Source: an uncultured Geobacteraceae bacterium
Lineage (GTDB): Bacteria > Desulfobacterota > Desulfuromonadia > Geobacterales > CAIOGM01
DNA: 41,442 nt
Reading direction: 5' to 3'
Assembly: GCA_903902345.1 (NCBI GenBank)
Contig: CAIUUR010000098.1
Coordinates: 1-41,442 of the forward strand
Shown: positions 7,756 to 16,560 of the stretch, one piece after another
Layout: each line of letters opens with the position of its first letter
Numbering within the stretch: position 1 is the first letter of the stretch
The notes under the pieces: model-generated
What the model was told of the DNA's origin: nothing
Database searches by the model: none
What the model saw: the letters and a program-made list of their open reading frames with translations, nothing else
Translations under genes and position numbers: made by a program

Positions 7756-7965
7756 ATGGAACCATTAGCCTTATTTTCTTCTCTCCTGGTGCTCTACTGC
7801 GGCTATGTGACCTACAGGGATTTGATTCGAACTCCGCGTAAGTCGGAGACGGTAAAAAGAGAGTCGGGACGACTGGGGCAGGCGGTGCTTCTCAGACCAA
7901 ATCTGGCGTCAAGTAGAACGCTTATGTCGGCGATGGGTGGAGGGCGAGCGTCGACCTCACGGTAA
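7756..7965 (+). CDS. Small single-pass membrane protein
   Basis: A 69-residue ORF with AAGGAG 7 nt before the ATG. Residues 4-20 (LALFSSLLVLYCGYVTY) form one membrane segment, followed by a basic, polar tail rich in Arg and Ser. It lies 57 nt after the first riboswitch-controlled gene in the same direction and no terminator separates them, so it is probably cotranscribed. No family recognised; coding status rests on the ribosome site, the hydrophobic start and position. Confidence 0.45.
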   Translation: MEPLALFSSLLVLYCGYVTYRDLIRTPRKSETVKRESGRLGQAVLLRPNLASSRTLMSAMGGGRASTSR

Positions 7966-7999
7966 TACTGTTCCGCGTCAACAGCTCGACACGTTAATC

Positions 8000-8551
8000 T
8001 CAACCACTGCGAACCGCATGGATACCCGGTAAGTTTCGCCAGAATCCCCGAATATCCATGCCACAGCCGAAGAGGAAGCGATCAACGGTTTCTATTCCGG
8101 TAAATTCGGCACGGAAGCCGGGAAATACTTTCCGGTCATGACGCTTGTCCACGAGCACGGCAGTTAAAACCTCCCGGGCGCCCATATTGCGGTACTGTCG
8201 GGAGATGGCCTCCAGCGTTACCCCTTCATCCAGGATGTCATCCAATAACAGCACACTTCTGCCCCGTGGTTCCAGATGGGGGGCAACTAACCAGCTCAAT
8301 TCTCCCCCCCTGGTTTCATCTCCGTAGCGGGTGGCATGCACGTAGTCCACTTCCAACGGAAATTTCATCCTGGTCAACAACTGCCCCGCAAAGATGAGCC
8401 CCCCGTTCATGACGCAGCATACTATGGGCTTGCTACCCATGAGCTGTGCCGAGATATCATCTGCCATACGATCCATGGCCGTCATCACCTCAATCGCACT
8501 AACCAGAAGCTCTGCCTCCTCCAAGACCCTGTTCGCTTCCTCAACGGTCAT
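8000..8551 (-). CDS. hpt: Hypoxanthine(-guanine) phosphoribosyltransferase
   Basis: A 183-residue type I phosphoribosyltransferase. The PRPP-binding loop is LLLDDILDEGVTL at 101-113, and MNGGLIFAGQL (48-58) and VDYVHATRYGDE (68-79) are the other active-site blocks, as in hypoxanthine/guanine enzymes of purine salvage. Length fits the family. Of the possible starts (TTG 8572, ATG 8566, ATG 8551) I chose ATG 8551 because GGGGAA precedes it by 6 nt. It is not in an evident operon with the ATPase gene upstream. Other PRTases (xanthine, Gpt) are possible but less likely. Confidence 0.85.
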   Translation of the reverse strand: MTVEEANRVLEEAELLVSAIEVMTAMDRMADDISAQLMGSKPIVCCVMNGGLIFAGQLLTRMKFPLEVDYVHATRYGDETRGGELSWLVAPHLEPRGRSVLLLDDILDEGVTLEAISRQYRNMGAREVLTAVLVDKRHDRKVFPGFRAEFTGIETVDRFLFGCGMDIRGFWRNLPGIHAVRSG

Positions 8552-8641
8552 GCGGTTCCCCGACATCGCCAAAATCGGTAACCTGATCCAGTAAAACTGT
8601 TTTGATCCCCTTCGCCATTAACTTTCCTGTTTTTCTTTCCT

Positions 8642-9877
8642 TCAGATTCGCTGTTCACGTAGACGGCCACCTCCTGCTCCGGCAAAGAACCCCCGCAACA
8701 GTGGTGGGGTTGCAAAAACCATCTTCTTGAGGGGAGATCTGTCGGGCAAGGGGGTCGTTAACCGTGCGGTCAATTCGGCGAAAGCCCTGGCAACAGAAGA
8801 TCTGGGGTAGCTGGTCACCAGCGGAGTCCCTTTGTTGATGGAGCTGTTTACCTCACGGTAGGAGTTGGGGATGGCGTGAAAGATCGCTACCCCCAATTTT
8901 TTTTCCAAAACGGCAACCCCCAGCTGCTCGTTGGAATCATACCTGTTGACAACCACCTTCACCCGGTCCGGACCAACCCCCCTGGATTTCAGAGCCTTCA
9001 GATAGCGGTCGGCAGTTGACACTGCCGCTTGAGTCTGGAGAAGCGGGTACAAGATGACATCCGAGGCGTCGAACAGTTCCAGGTTGCGCCTGGAGAGCGA
9101 ACCTCCGGAATCGATGATCGTAAAGTTGAACTGACCCCGTAGGGAGGAGAGGATGTTCGGCAGGACATCCGGCGCAGCGGTACTTTCCCGTGCAACTTCA
9201 TCCGGACCGCAGAGAACTCGCACACCCGAGGCGTGGTGCGTCATGACACGCTGAAGTTCTCCCTGGGTCACGCAATGCTCCGACTCCAGGAGACCAGCCA
9301 CTGTCTCGGCCGGAGTGAGATCCAGGAATGTCGTGACATCATTGCTGAACGGATTCAGATCGATCAAGGCCGTACTCTCTTCCCTTGCGGCGAGAGATGC
9401 GGCCAGATTCACCGCCATGGTGGTGGTTCCCACGCCACCCGCGGGGTTATACACGGTTATTATCGTCCCACCGGCAACCGCAGCACCCTGTTTCAGCTCA
9501 AACAGCCTGGTAGCCTGCTTCAGAACTCCTTCCAGTTCCCCACAGGTTGTCGGCGTAGTCAATTGTTCCTCCGCTCCGGCCCCAATCAGAGTACCTCTCC
9601 AGTCGGAACGCTTCTCCACGGTGGTCGCCAGGATCGTCGTCCGGGGGTGTACGGCCAACAGTGCGGAGATATCCCGGATTCCTTGCGCCAGGGAACAGAC
9701 CTCCAGAATTGCCACCTGGGGATCGGAAAAAGAGTGAAGGAGCTGGAGCCCATCGGGGAGCAGAACGGGAAGGGCGCTTATTTCCAGGGAACGTCGGCAT
9801 TCGCCGATGAGGTCGGCGATTATCGACCGGGATTCCTTGCTCTGGGCGATAAGGAGTATGGAGTGAAGGTTAAGCAT
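8642..9877 (-). CDS. CpaE/TadZ-like MinD-fold ATPase, orphan
   Basis: A 411-residue protein in two parts. Residues 1-125 look like a degenerate receiver domain (response-regulator fold without a clear phosphorylation site), and 135-390 are a ParA/MinD-type domain. This is the layout of CpaE/TadZ, which marks the assembly site of Tad pili. The deviant Walker A is NPAGGVGTTT (144-153): both the signature lysine and the P-loop lysine of KGGxGKT are missing, as in several TadZ proteins, so ATP hydrolysis is doubtful. IDLNP and FTIIDSGG are the other switch motifs. No other tad/cpa gene is in the window. GGTGAG precedes the ATG. The Arg/Gly-rich last 20 residues are unusual. Confidence 0.75.
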   Translation of the reverse strand: MLNLHSILLIAQSKESRSIIADLIGECRRSLEISALPVLLPDGLQLLHSFSDPQVAILEVCSLAQGIRDISALLAVHPRTTILATTVEKRSDWRGTLIGAGAEEQLTTPTTCGELEGVLKQATRLFELKQGAAVAGGTIITVYNPAGGVGTTTMAVNLAASLAAREESTALIDLNPFSNDVTTFLDLTPAETVAGLLESEHCVTQGELQRVMTHHASGVRVLCGPDEVARESTAAPDVLPNILSSLRGQFNFTIIDSGGSLSRRNLELFDASDVILYPLLQTQAAVSTADRYLKALKSRGVGPDRVKVVVNRYDSNEQLGVAVLEKKLGVAIFHAIPNSYREVNSSINKGTPLVTSYPRSSVARAFAELTARLTTPLPDRSPLKKMVFATPPLLRGFFAGAGGGRLREQRI

Positions 9878-10300
9878 GACTCACCAGAATGACAGCACTC
9901 TTGTAAATTGATTAACGAAGCGCAGTATACTACGTTAGGCGGCAGAACATACAAAAAAGTTACAAAAAAACCGCCATAGTTACCTTCCCGCACATCGTCA
10001 TCTCAGCCGTTTTTCGTAACTCCATCAACACCGGTTGTTTTCATCCGGCGACCGTATCTTCCTCGCGGAATTCTCCCCGATGCCGCTCCGTCTCCCAGCG
10101 ATGCGGAGTCCGAACCCGGACACCATTGTAGCGTGATCGTCAACAAAAATGTGTCAAGTTATGTAAGGAATTGTAAGCGCTCTTATTGCACCACCTGCGC
10201 ATAATGAGTCAAAACAGTTGCATTCAACCGGCATATGTTGCAAGATCACACAGACCTAACCATCTCCACCGGAAAAAAGTTTCAAAAAAGGGATTCCTGA
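9878..10300. other. Intergenic region between divergent genes
   Basis: About 420 bases with no credible gene between the CpaE-like gene (minus) and cheB (plus). It must hold both promoters, but I found no pair of boxes good enough to name. Short partial inverted repeats occur near 10075-10115. Confidence 0.4.
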
Positions 10301-11401
10301 GTGAAACTTCGCGTCCTGATTGTTGACGATTCCATCATGTTCCGGAAAGTGATAACCGATGCCCTCTCCGGGATACCCGAAGTGGAAATCGTGGGAACCG
10401 CCGCCAATGGCCGGATTGCCCTTGCCAAGGTCAAGAGCCTGAAACCGGACGTCCTGACCCTTGATCTGGAAATGCCCGAGATGGACGGCCTCGAACTTTT
10501 GAAGGTACTGAGAGATGAGAAGATTCCGGTGGGAACCGTTCTCCTGAGCTGTTTGTCGGACAGTTGCGCCGAACTCACCATGAAGGGGTTGGAATTAGGC
10601 GCCTTTGATTATGTTCCCAAGCTCAACGGTACATCGTCGGAGGAGAATGTCATCACCATCAGGAAATCTCTGGATGTGATCTTCAAGGCATTCAAAAAAC
10701 AAAATCTGACCAATGGTTTGCCTCAAACAAAGCCGTGTCTGCTCCCTGCCGCTCTCCCCGGGAAACCTGTCGTTTCTCCACCGTTGTCTCCTTCCCTACT
10801 ACCCAAGCCACGTGACAAACGGAGTGAAGCGGTTGCCATCGGTATCTCCACCGGAGGACCCAAGGCACTGGCCGCGGTAATGGCGGCGCTACCGGCCCAT
10901 ATGGGAGTCCCTCTCTTTATTGTCCAGCATATGCCGGCATCTTTTACAACGTACCTGGCTGTCAACCTGAACAGCCGCTGCCCCTATCTGGTAAAAGAGG
11001 CGGAAAACGGTGAAGCGGTACGTCCCAATACGGCCTATATTGCTCCGGGAGGAAAGCAGATGTCTGTCGCACCAACAACGAACGGCGCCGGTAAAATCAT
11101 TCGGATCACCGATGACCCTCCGGAAAACAACTGCCGTCCATCGGTGGACTACCTGTTTCGCTCCATTGCCAGTCATTATCCGGGGAGAGCCACCGGTGTC
11201 ATCATGACCGGCATGGGGAGTGATGGAGCTTTGGGCGCCAAGCTCATGAAGCAAAACGGCGCTGTAATCATCGCCCAAAACCAGGAAAGCTGTGTGGTCT
11301 ATGGTATGCCGAAGGCTGCGGTGGATGCAGGTATTGTCGATCTCATTGTCCCCCTTCACGATATCGCAGGAGAAATAGTAAAGACCCTCGGCGTAGCATG
11401 A
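10301..11401 (+). CDS. cheB: Chemotaxis methylesterase/response regulator CheB
   Basis: A 366-residue CheB. The receiver domain (1-120) has acidic pair D9-D10, phosphoacceptor D55 in LTLDLEMPEMDG and K107. A Pro-rich linker (about 140-172) leads to the methylesterase domain with Ser183 in ISTGGP, His210 in VQHMP and Asp308 in TGMGSDG, so the catalytic triad is complete. It demethylates and deamidates chemoreceptor glutamates/glutamines. The start is GTG with AGGG upstream. Its stop overlaps the cheR start by 4 nt. No cheA, cheW or receptor gene is nearby, so this pair may serve an alternative chemosensory pathway, perhaps with the CheR-containing kinase that converges on it. Confidence 0.92.
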   Translation: MKLRVLIVDDSIMFRKVITDALSGIPEVEIVGTAANGRIALAKVKSLKPDVLTLDLEMPEMDGLELLKVLRDEKIPVGTVLLSCLSDSCAELTMKGLELGAFDYVPKLNGTSSEENVITIRKSLDVIFKAFKKQNLTNGLPQTKPCLLPAALPGKPVVSPPLSPSLLPKPRDKRSEAVAIGISTGGPKALAAVMAALPAHMGVPLFIVQHMPASFTTYLAVNLNSRCPYLVKEAENGEAVRPNTAYIAPGGKQMSVAPTTNGAGKIIRITDDPPENNCRPSVDYLFRSIASHYPGRATGVIMTGMGSDGALGAKLMKQNGAVIIAQNQESCVVYGMPKAAVDAGIVDLIVPLHDIAGEIVKTLGVA

Positions 11402-12234
11402 TACCCCTCTCTTCAGAAGAGTTCAGCCAACTGGCAAGCCATATCGAGAGTATTTCCGGGATATCCCTGGACAGGTCAAAGGCATACCTCATTGAGTCTC
11501 GACTCAGCAGAGTTGTGCGGGAATTGGGACTGACTTCATTCAGAGAACTCCACTCGCGCGCTGTGGCGGATCTCAGCAGGACAACAGAGAAACAGATCAT
11601 CAACGCCATCACCACGGGAGAGACCCTCTTCTTCCGAGACAATACCCCCTATGAACTTCTGCGGCAGAAGATCCTCCCGGATTTTATCGGCGCCAGAACC
11701 CGCCAGAAACGGATTCCTGCGACACTACGCGTCTGGAGCTGTGCCTGCTCCACCGGGCAGGAGGTCTACAGCATTGCGATGTTACTCAAGGAGAAACTTC
11801 CCCAGGACGGGAGGTTCCGCACCGAACTGATTGCCACGGACATCTCCGACGCGGCCCTTGACAAGGCGAGAGTCGGAAAATACAGCACTCTGGAGGTCGA
11901 AAGGGGGTTGCCCCGGGAGAAGCAACAACGCTATTTTGTCCGTGATCCGGACTGTTGGAGGATTCGTGACGAGATCCGCGCCATGGTTACCTATCAGAAA
12001 CTGAATCTCCTGGATGATTTTTCCCGGCTGGGAAAATTCGACATCATCTTCTGTCGCAATGTAGCAATCTATTTTTCCGCAGTCAACAAGGCGCAGCTGT
12101 TCCGCCGGCTGGAAAACTCCCTGCAACCCGACGGCTGCCTGATCATCGGCGCCACCGAGTCCTTAGCCGGGGCAACCACGAACTTCATCACAAAGAAATA
12201 CCTCCAGACCTATTACTATGGGTTGCAGGAGTAA
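11398..12234 (+). CDS. cheR: Chemoreceptor methyltransferase CheR
   Basis: A 278-residue CheR. The N-terminal all-helical domain (1-75) is followed by the SAM-dependent methyltransferase domain: FFRD at 78-81, SCACSTGQEVYSIAM at 114-128 (SAM motif I; most CheR have TGEEPYS) and FDIIFCRNVAIYF near 218-230 (motif with the RNV block). It methylates receptor glutamates, opposing CheB. Translation is coupled to cheB through an ATGA overlap. The gene ends 31 nt from the end of the convergent hybrid kinase gene. Confidence 0.92.
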   Translation: MIPLSSEEFSQLASHIESISGISLDRSKAYLIESRLSRVVRELGLTSFRELHSRAVADLSRTTEKQIINAITTGETLFFRDNTPYELLRQKILPDFIGARTRQKRIPATLRVWSCACSTGQEVYSIAMLLKEKLPQDGRFRTELIATDISDAALDKARVGKYSTLEVERGLPREKQQRYFVRDPDCWRIRDEIRAMVTYQKLNLLDDFSRLGKFDIIFCRNVAIYFSAVNKAQLFRRLENSLQPDGCLIIGATESLAGATTNFITKKYLQTYYYGLQE

Positions 12235-12264
12235 AAGAACGACGAAATACCACCAGGAGAAGTG

Positions 12265-15200
12265 TTAGGTATCCTGGCGGGGCCACTGCATGGTGAGCTC
12301 TGCCAGAAGCAGGGTCGCCGTGGCGAACTCCATCCGGGCGAAACTATCGGCAAGCGCTCCGGCTTGCTCCGCCAATGCCGTTTCCGCCAGGAGCTGGGAT
12401 AGTTGCCGGCTGACCTTCAGAGCTTCCAGGTTATGCTGCTCAGCCAAAGGGGTGAGCTTTTGGAGCAATGTCAGGATGACATCAGCAGGAAGATGGCTTC
12501 CCCCGCCGGTTCCCTTGCCACCGGCGAGGATCACCGCCGACGCTGACAGTTCGGTCACACATTTTGCCATATTGGCAAGAAGCGACTGAGAACCGGCCAC
12601 GGCATTACAGGCGCAGAGCTGCTCCAGTTGACCGGCCAGAGCAGCGACAGTGGTGGCGCCGATGGCGCCGGCTACCCCCTTCAAGGCATGTGCTTTTCCC
12701 CCTGCATCGGTTAGGTGACCGGCGTCCAGCTCGGCGCTCAGTTCACCAACCCGCGCCGCTATCGTCCGGCAGAATTCCAGGGCAAGCTTTCGGTAGAGTT
12801 CACGATTTCCTCCCAGTTGAGTCAAACCGGCATGAATGTCCAGGCCGGGAAGGGAATCCGGCAGGAGTACGGACAAGGCCGTAGGTGAGACGACCGGAGC
12901 TGAGACCACTTGACCGCCATCGCGTTCCAACCATTCCATGAGGCAGGCATAGAGCCGCTGGGGATTCACCGGCTTGGTCAGGTGAGCATTCATCCCTGCC
13001 TGCAGGCAGAGTTCCTGCTCCCTCTTTCCGGCATGGGCCGTCATGGCGATGATGGGGAGCCGCCCTGCAGTCCACTCTTTTCGAATCTCCCGGGGAGCTT
13101 CATAACCGTCCATCACCGGCATCTGCAGATCCATGAGGAGGATGTCGAAACGCCCCCTTGCCTGAGCCACGACCGCCAGCGCCTCCCTGCCGTGGGCCGC
13201 GATGCTCACGCTGACCCCCACCTGCCCCAATATCTCCTGAAGCACCTGGCGGTTTAACGGCTGGTCATCAACCACCAGAACCCGCCGCCCCGTCAACGCC
13301 TCCGACACCCGGGCCAGGTCAAGGTTGCACTCCGCTGCCGCCACGGGAGCGGAGCCACGGAGGAAACGGGCGGTAAACGTAAAGCAACTCCCCCTCCCTG
13401 GTTCGCTTTCCACCCGGATCTCTCCCCCCATGAGGAGTACCAGCCTCTTGCAGATGTTAAGCCCCAGTCCGGTCCCTCCAAAACGGCGGGTGGTGGAGCC
13501 ATCCGCCTGGGTGAACGGATCGAAGATCCCCTCCATCTGCTCCGGGGTCATACCGATGCCGCTGTCTCGCACAAAGAACCGGAGAACTATTTCCTCCGCA
13601 TCTTCCACGGGAGAGACGGTGAGCACCACCGTGCCGGAAGAGGTGAACTTGATGGCATTCCCCAGCAGGTTGAGGAGGATCTGCTCCAGCCGGAGAGTGT
13701 CTCCCACCAGATATTCCGGGATATCTGGATCACACTCCAGAGTGAGCCGCAACCCCTTGGAGGATGCCCCGACTTCCGCCAGACTGAGTAACTTTTCCAG
13801 GAGCGGCAGGAGCGAAAAAGAGGACTCTTCCAGCTCCATTTTGCCGGCTTCTATCTTGGAAAAATCCAGCAGATCATTCAGCAGCCTCAGCAACCCTTCG
13901 GCCGAAAGTGTGATCTTGTCCAGGTAATCCCGTTGCTTACCCGTCATCTCCGTCTGCAATGCCAGGTGTCCCAGGCCGATGATGGCGTTCATGGGGGTCC
14001 GGATCTCATGACTCATGTTGACCAGGAACTCGCTCTTGGTTCGGTTGGCGGCAAGGGCGGCCTCGCGGGACTGCATCAGCTCGCGTTCGTACACTTTGCG
14101 CCTAGTGATGTCGGTAATGTAGCCGTAATAGTATTCCGGTTCTCCTACAACATCGGACTTCCGGCCAACCAGCAGTTCGATGGGGACCCGAAGGCCGTCT
14201 TTGCGAAGATATTCCTTTTCATACCGTACCGGCCGGCCGGTCCGATTCAGTTCGGCAAGCTGTTCTGCTTCGCGCTCAAGCCAATCCGGGGGAGTCAAGG
14301 CGGTTGCCCAGTCCATTTCTCGCAGCTCCGCGCCGGAATAGCCGGTCAGCTCTTCGAAGGCGGGATTGAAGACACCGATCCGGCCATCGGGGTACGCCTG
14401 GGCAAACGGCTGGGAGGAGTGATTGATGAAATCAGCCAGAATTTGATTCTGTTTCTGGCTTTCAAGGAGTTCTCCTTCGCCCCGCTTCCGCTGGGTGATA
14501 TCGATGAAGGTGACGACAATGCCGGCGATGTTCCCCCCTGCGTTCCGGTAGGGAAGAACCCGCTTCAGGTAGCAGTTGCTCCCATCCCGGGTCGTTACCT
14601 CCCGATCGACGACGGTACGGCCCGCCAGGACCGCGGTCGCGTCTTCGGAGAAGTTGGGCAAATCGATCTTTCCTGTCAGGCGCAGAAAGGGGTGCCCGAC
14701 ATCGGCGCTGATCATATCGAATAATCCGGTAACGGCGGGGGTAAAGCGCTTGATGTTAAGGTTCGGATCAAGGAAAATGGCGGAAATCTCGGAGCTGGTG
14801 AGGAAGTTCTCCAGGTCGCTGGTTACCTGGTTCCGCTCCTCAACCTTTTCCTGAAGCTCCGCATTGACCGTCAAGAGCTCCTCGTTCAGGGCCTGAAGTT
14901 CCTCCTTGGAGGTCTCCAGCTCCTCATTGGTTGATTGCAACTCCTCGTTGGCCGACTGGAGCTCCTCGTTGGCCGACATCAACTCTTCATTCGCCAACAT
15001 AAACCGTTCGTTGGCGCTTTCCAGCTGTTCGCTGGTAGCCTGGAGCTGTTCGTGGGTGTCGCAGAGCTGTTCCTCCAACTGGAGCACCAGTAACTCCCAC
15101 GACCTTCCGGCGCCAGACGCACCGTTCTCTTTGCTTGACGCCGCCAGGGGGGGAGTGAGGGAGGCGGGTTCGAAAATGACCACCGCCAGCTTACCGGACG

Positions 15201-16521
15201 GCGGGGGTGCGTTGAGTGGCGCCACGATGATGTTGACCACCTGTTCGTCGCGTTCGGTATCAATCCTTATTCCCCGGAACGTGATCTCATTCTGCTCGGC
15301 GAATGCCTTGTAGATGGCGGCCCGCAAGGCCGGCCGCAGCTCTTCCCTGGCTATCATCAGGAGGTCGTGTGTCGGCTGCCCCGATGGTATCTCCAGATAT
15401 GCGCTCGTCCGGTTTGAAAAATGGATCACCTCGTTCTTGTCATTGACGATGACGCGGGCGGGGAGGTAGCGATCCAGAAGGAGCTTATCCGCCAGGTCGA
15501 CAGGTCTCGATTCCTCGGCTTTGGTCTGGGGAGTGAAACGCGTCTCGCCGGCGTAGCCGCATACAGGGGTGGTAAAGGGAAAGAGCGTATCGACCCGGCG
15601 CTCCACCTCCTGCCGGGAGAAGATATTCCATTTCTTGTCCACGGGAGTGTACAGATCGTTGTGCGGTCCCACCGCTTCAGCGCTGCCCAGGAAAAGAAAG
15701 CCCACCGGTTTCAGCAGTTGGTGGAACAACTGGATGAGCCGTTTCTGAATGTCGGAGTTCAGATAGATGAGAAGATTGCGGCAGACGAGGAGGTCGAGTT
15801 TTGCAAAGGGGGGGTCCCTGAGCACGTTGTGGTGAGCGAAGACGACCATCTCCCGCAGCAGCTTCGTCACCTGCCAGGAGCCGGCGTCCCTCGTAAAGAA
15901 GCGCTTCAGCCGCTCCTCACTTACGTCCGCACTGATGCTATCGGGGTAGAGCCCGGTCCGTGCCTGGCCGATCGCCGCCACGTCAATGTCGGAGGCGAAG
16001 ATCTGCACCTTGTGAGGTAGATTCTGCTTGCCCAGGTACTCCTGAATCAGGATCGCCAGCGAATAGACTTCTTCCCCGGTGGCACAGGCGATATGCCAGA
16101 TGCGCACCGGAACTTCGGGGGAACGCCCCGCGAAGATGCTGGGGATGACCTCGCTGGCCAGGAGATCGAACGCCTCGGGATCGCGAAAAAAGCAGGTCAC
16201 CCCGATCATGATCTCCCGGGCAAGGACCACGGCCTCCTGCGGGTTAGTGTTAAGACAGTCGAGGTAGCTGTCGAGCCCGCTCACCTCATTCACCGCCATA
16301 CGTCGCTGGACCCGGCGCATGATGGTGCTCATCTTGTAGGAGCTGAAATCGTGGCCGGTCCTGGCCTTTACGATAATGAAAATGTTGTGCAGATCTTCGA
16401 CGAGTGAGGCGGGGAGTTTCGTCAGAGCCGTGCCAACCGAAGAGGTAGCTTCTCCGGCTTCCCCGGGAGGGTTAGCCGCATCGTGAACAGGTGCGCTGAG
16501 AGCGTCTTTCTTCTTTCGCAC
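12265..16521 (-). CDS. CheR-PAS hybrid sensor histidine kinase with receiver and HPt
   Basis: A 1418-residue multidomain protein (numbers from the upstream TTG frame, 4 more). Order: CheR methyltransferase (about 40-310, with ACATGEEVYSLAIL and LLVCRNLLIYL), a PAS-like segment (345-460), a long coiled coil of repeated ANEEL/SANEELQ heptads (480-575), PAS (580-685), PAS (695-812), HisKA with NMSHEIRTPMNAIIG (His841), HATPase with DSGIGMT and GGTGLGLNICKR, receiver with D1135 in LLMDLQMPVMDG, and a C-terminal HPt with HALKGVAGAIGA (His1283). Such proteins usually carry CheB before CheR; here CheB is missing and a separate cheBR pair lies opposite. No membrane segment, so cytoplasmic. Start GTG at 16521 with GGAG 6 nt upstream. 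It follows the lipM-like gene by 39 nt. Confidence 0.9.
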   Translation of the reverse strand: MRKKKDALSAPVHDAANPPGEAGEATSSVGTALTKLPASLVEDLHNIFIIVKARTGHDFSSYKMSTIMRRVQRRMAVNEVSGLDSYLDCLNTNPQEAVVLAREIMIGVTCFFRDPEAFDLLASEVIPSIFAGRSPEVPVRIWHIACATGEEVYSLAILIQEYLGKQNLPHKVQIFASDIDVAAIGQARTGLYPDSISADVSEERLKRFFTRDAGSWQVTKLLREMVVFAHHNVLRDPPFAKLDLLVCRNLLIYLNSDIQKRLIQLFHQLLKPVGFLFLGSAEAVGPHNDLYTPVDKKWNIFSRQEVERRVDTLFPFTTPVCGYAGETRFTPQTKAEESRPVDLADKLLLDRYLPARVIVNDKNEVIHFSNRTSAYLEIPSGQPTHDLLMIAREELRPALRAAIYKAFAEQNEITFRGIRIDTERDEQVVNIIVAPLNAPPPSGKLAVVIFEPASLTPPLAASSKENGASGAGRSWELLVLQLEEQLCDTHEQLQATSEQLESANERFMLANEELMSANEELQSANEELQSTNEELETSKEELQALNEELLTVNAELQEKVEERNQVTSDLENFLTSSEISAIFLDPNLNIKRFTPAVTGLFDMISADVGHPFLRLTGKIDLPNFSEDATAVLAGRTVVDREVTTRDGSNCYLKRVLPYRNAGGNIAGIVVTFIDITQRKRGEGELLESQKQNQILADFINHSSQPFAQAYPDGRIGVFNPAFEELTGYSGAELREMDWATALTPPDWLEREAEQLAELNRTGRPVRYEKEYLRKDGLRVPIELLVGRKSDVVGEPEYYYGYITDITRRKVYERELMQSREAALAANRTKSEFLVNMSHEIRTPMNAIIGLGHLALQTEMTGKQRDYLDKITLSAEGLLRLLNDLLDFSKIEAGKMELEESSFSLLPLLEKLLSLAEVGASSKGLRLTLECDPDIPEYLVGDTLRLEQILLNLLGNAIKFTSSGTVVLTVSPVEDAEEIVLRFFVRDSGIGMTPEQMEGIFDPFTQADGSTTRRFGGTGLGLNICKRLVLLMGGEIRVESEPGRGSCFTFTARFLRGSAPVAAAECNLDLARVSEALTGRRVLVVDDQPLNRQVLQEILGQVGVSVSIAAHGREALAVVAQARGRFDILLMDLQMPVMDGYEAPREIRKEWTAGRLPIIAMTAHAGKREQELCLQAGMNAHLTKPVNPQRLYACLMEWLERDGGQVVSAPVVSPTALSVLLPDSLPGLDIHAGLTQLGGNRELYRKLALEFCRTIAARVGELSAELDAGHLTDAGGKAHALKGVAGAIGATTVAALAGQLEQLCACNAVAGSQSLLANMAKCVTELSASAVILAGGKGTGGGSHLPADVILTLLQKLTPLAEQHNLEALKVSRQLSQLLAETALAEQAGALADSFARMEFATATLLLAELTMQWPRQDT

Positions 16522-16560
16522 GTTAATCTCCAAATTATCAATGAGTTACATGAGCTCTAT

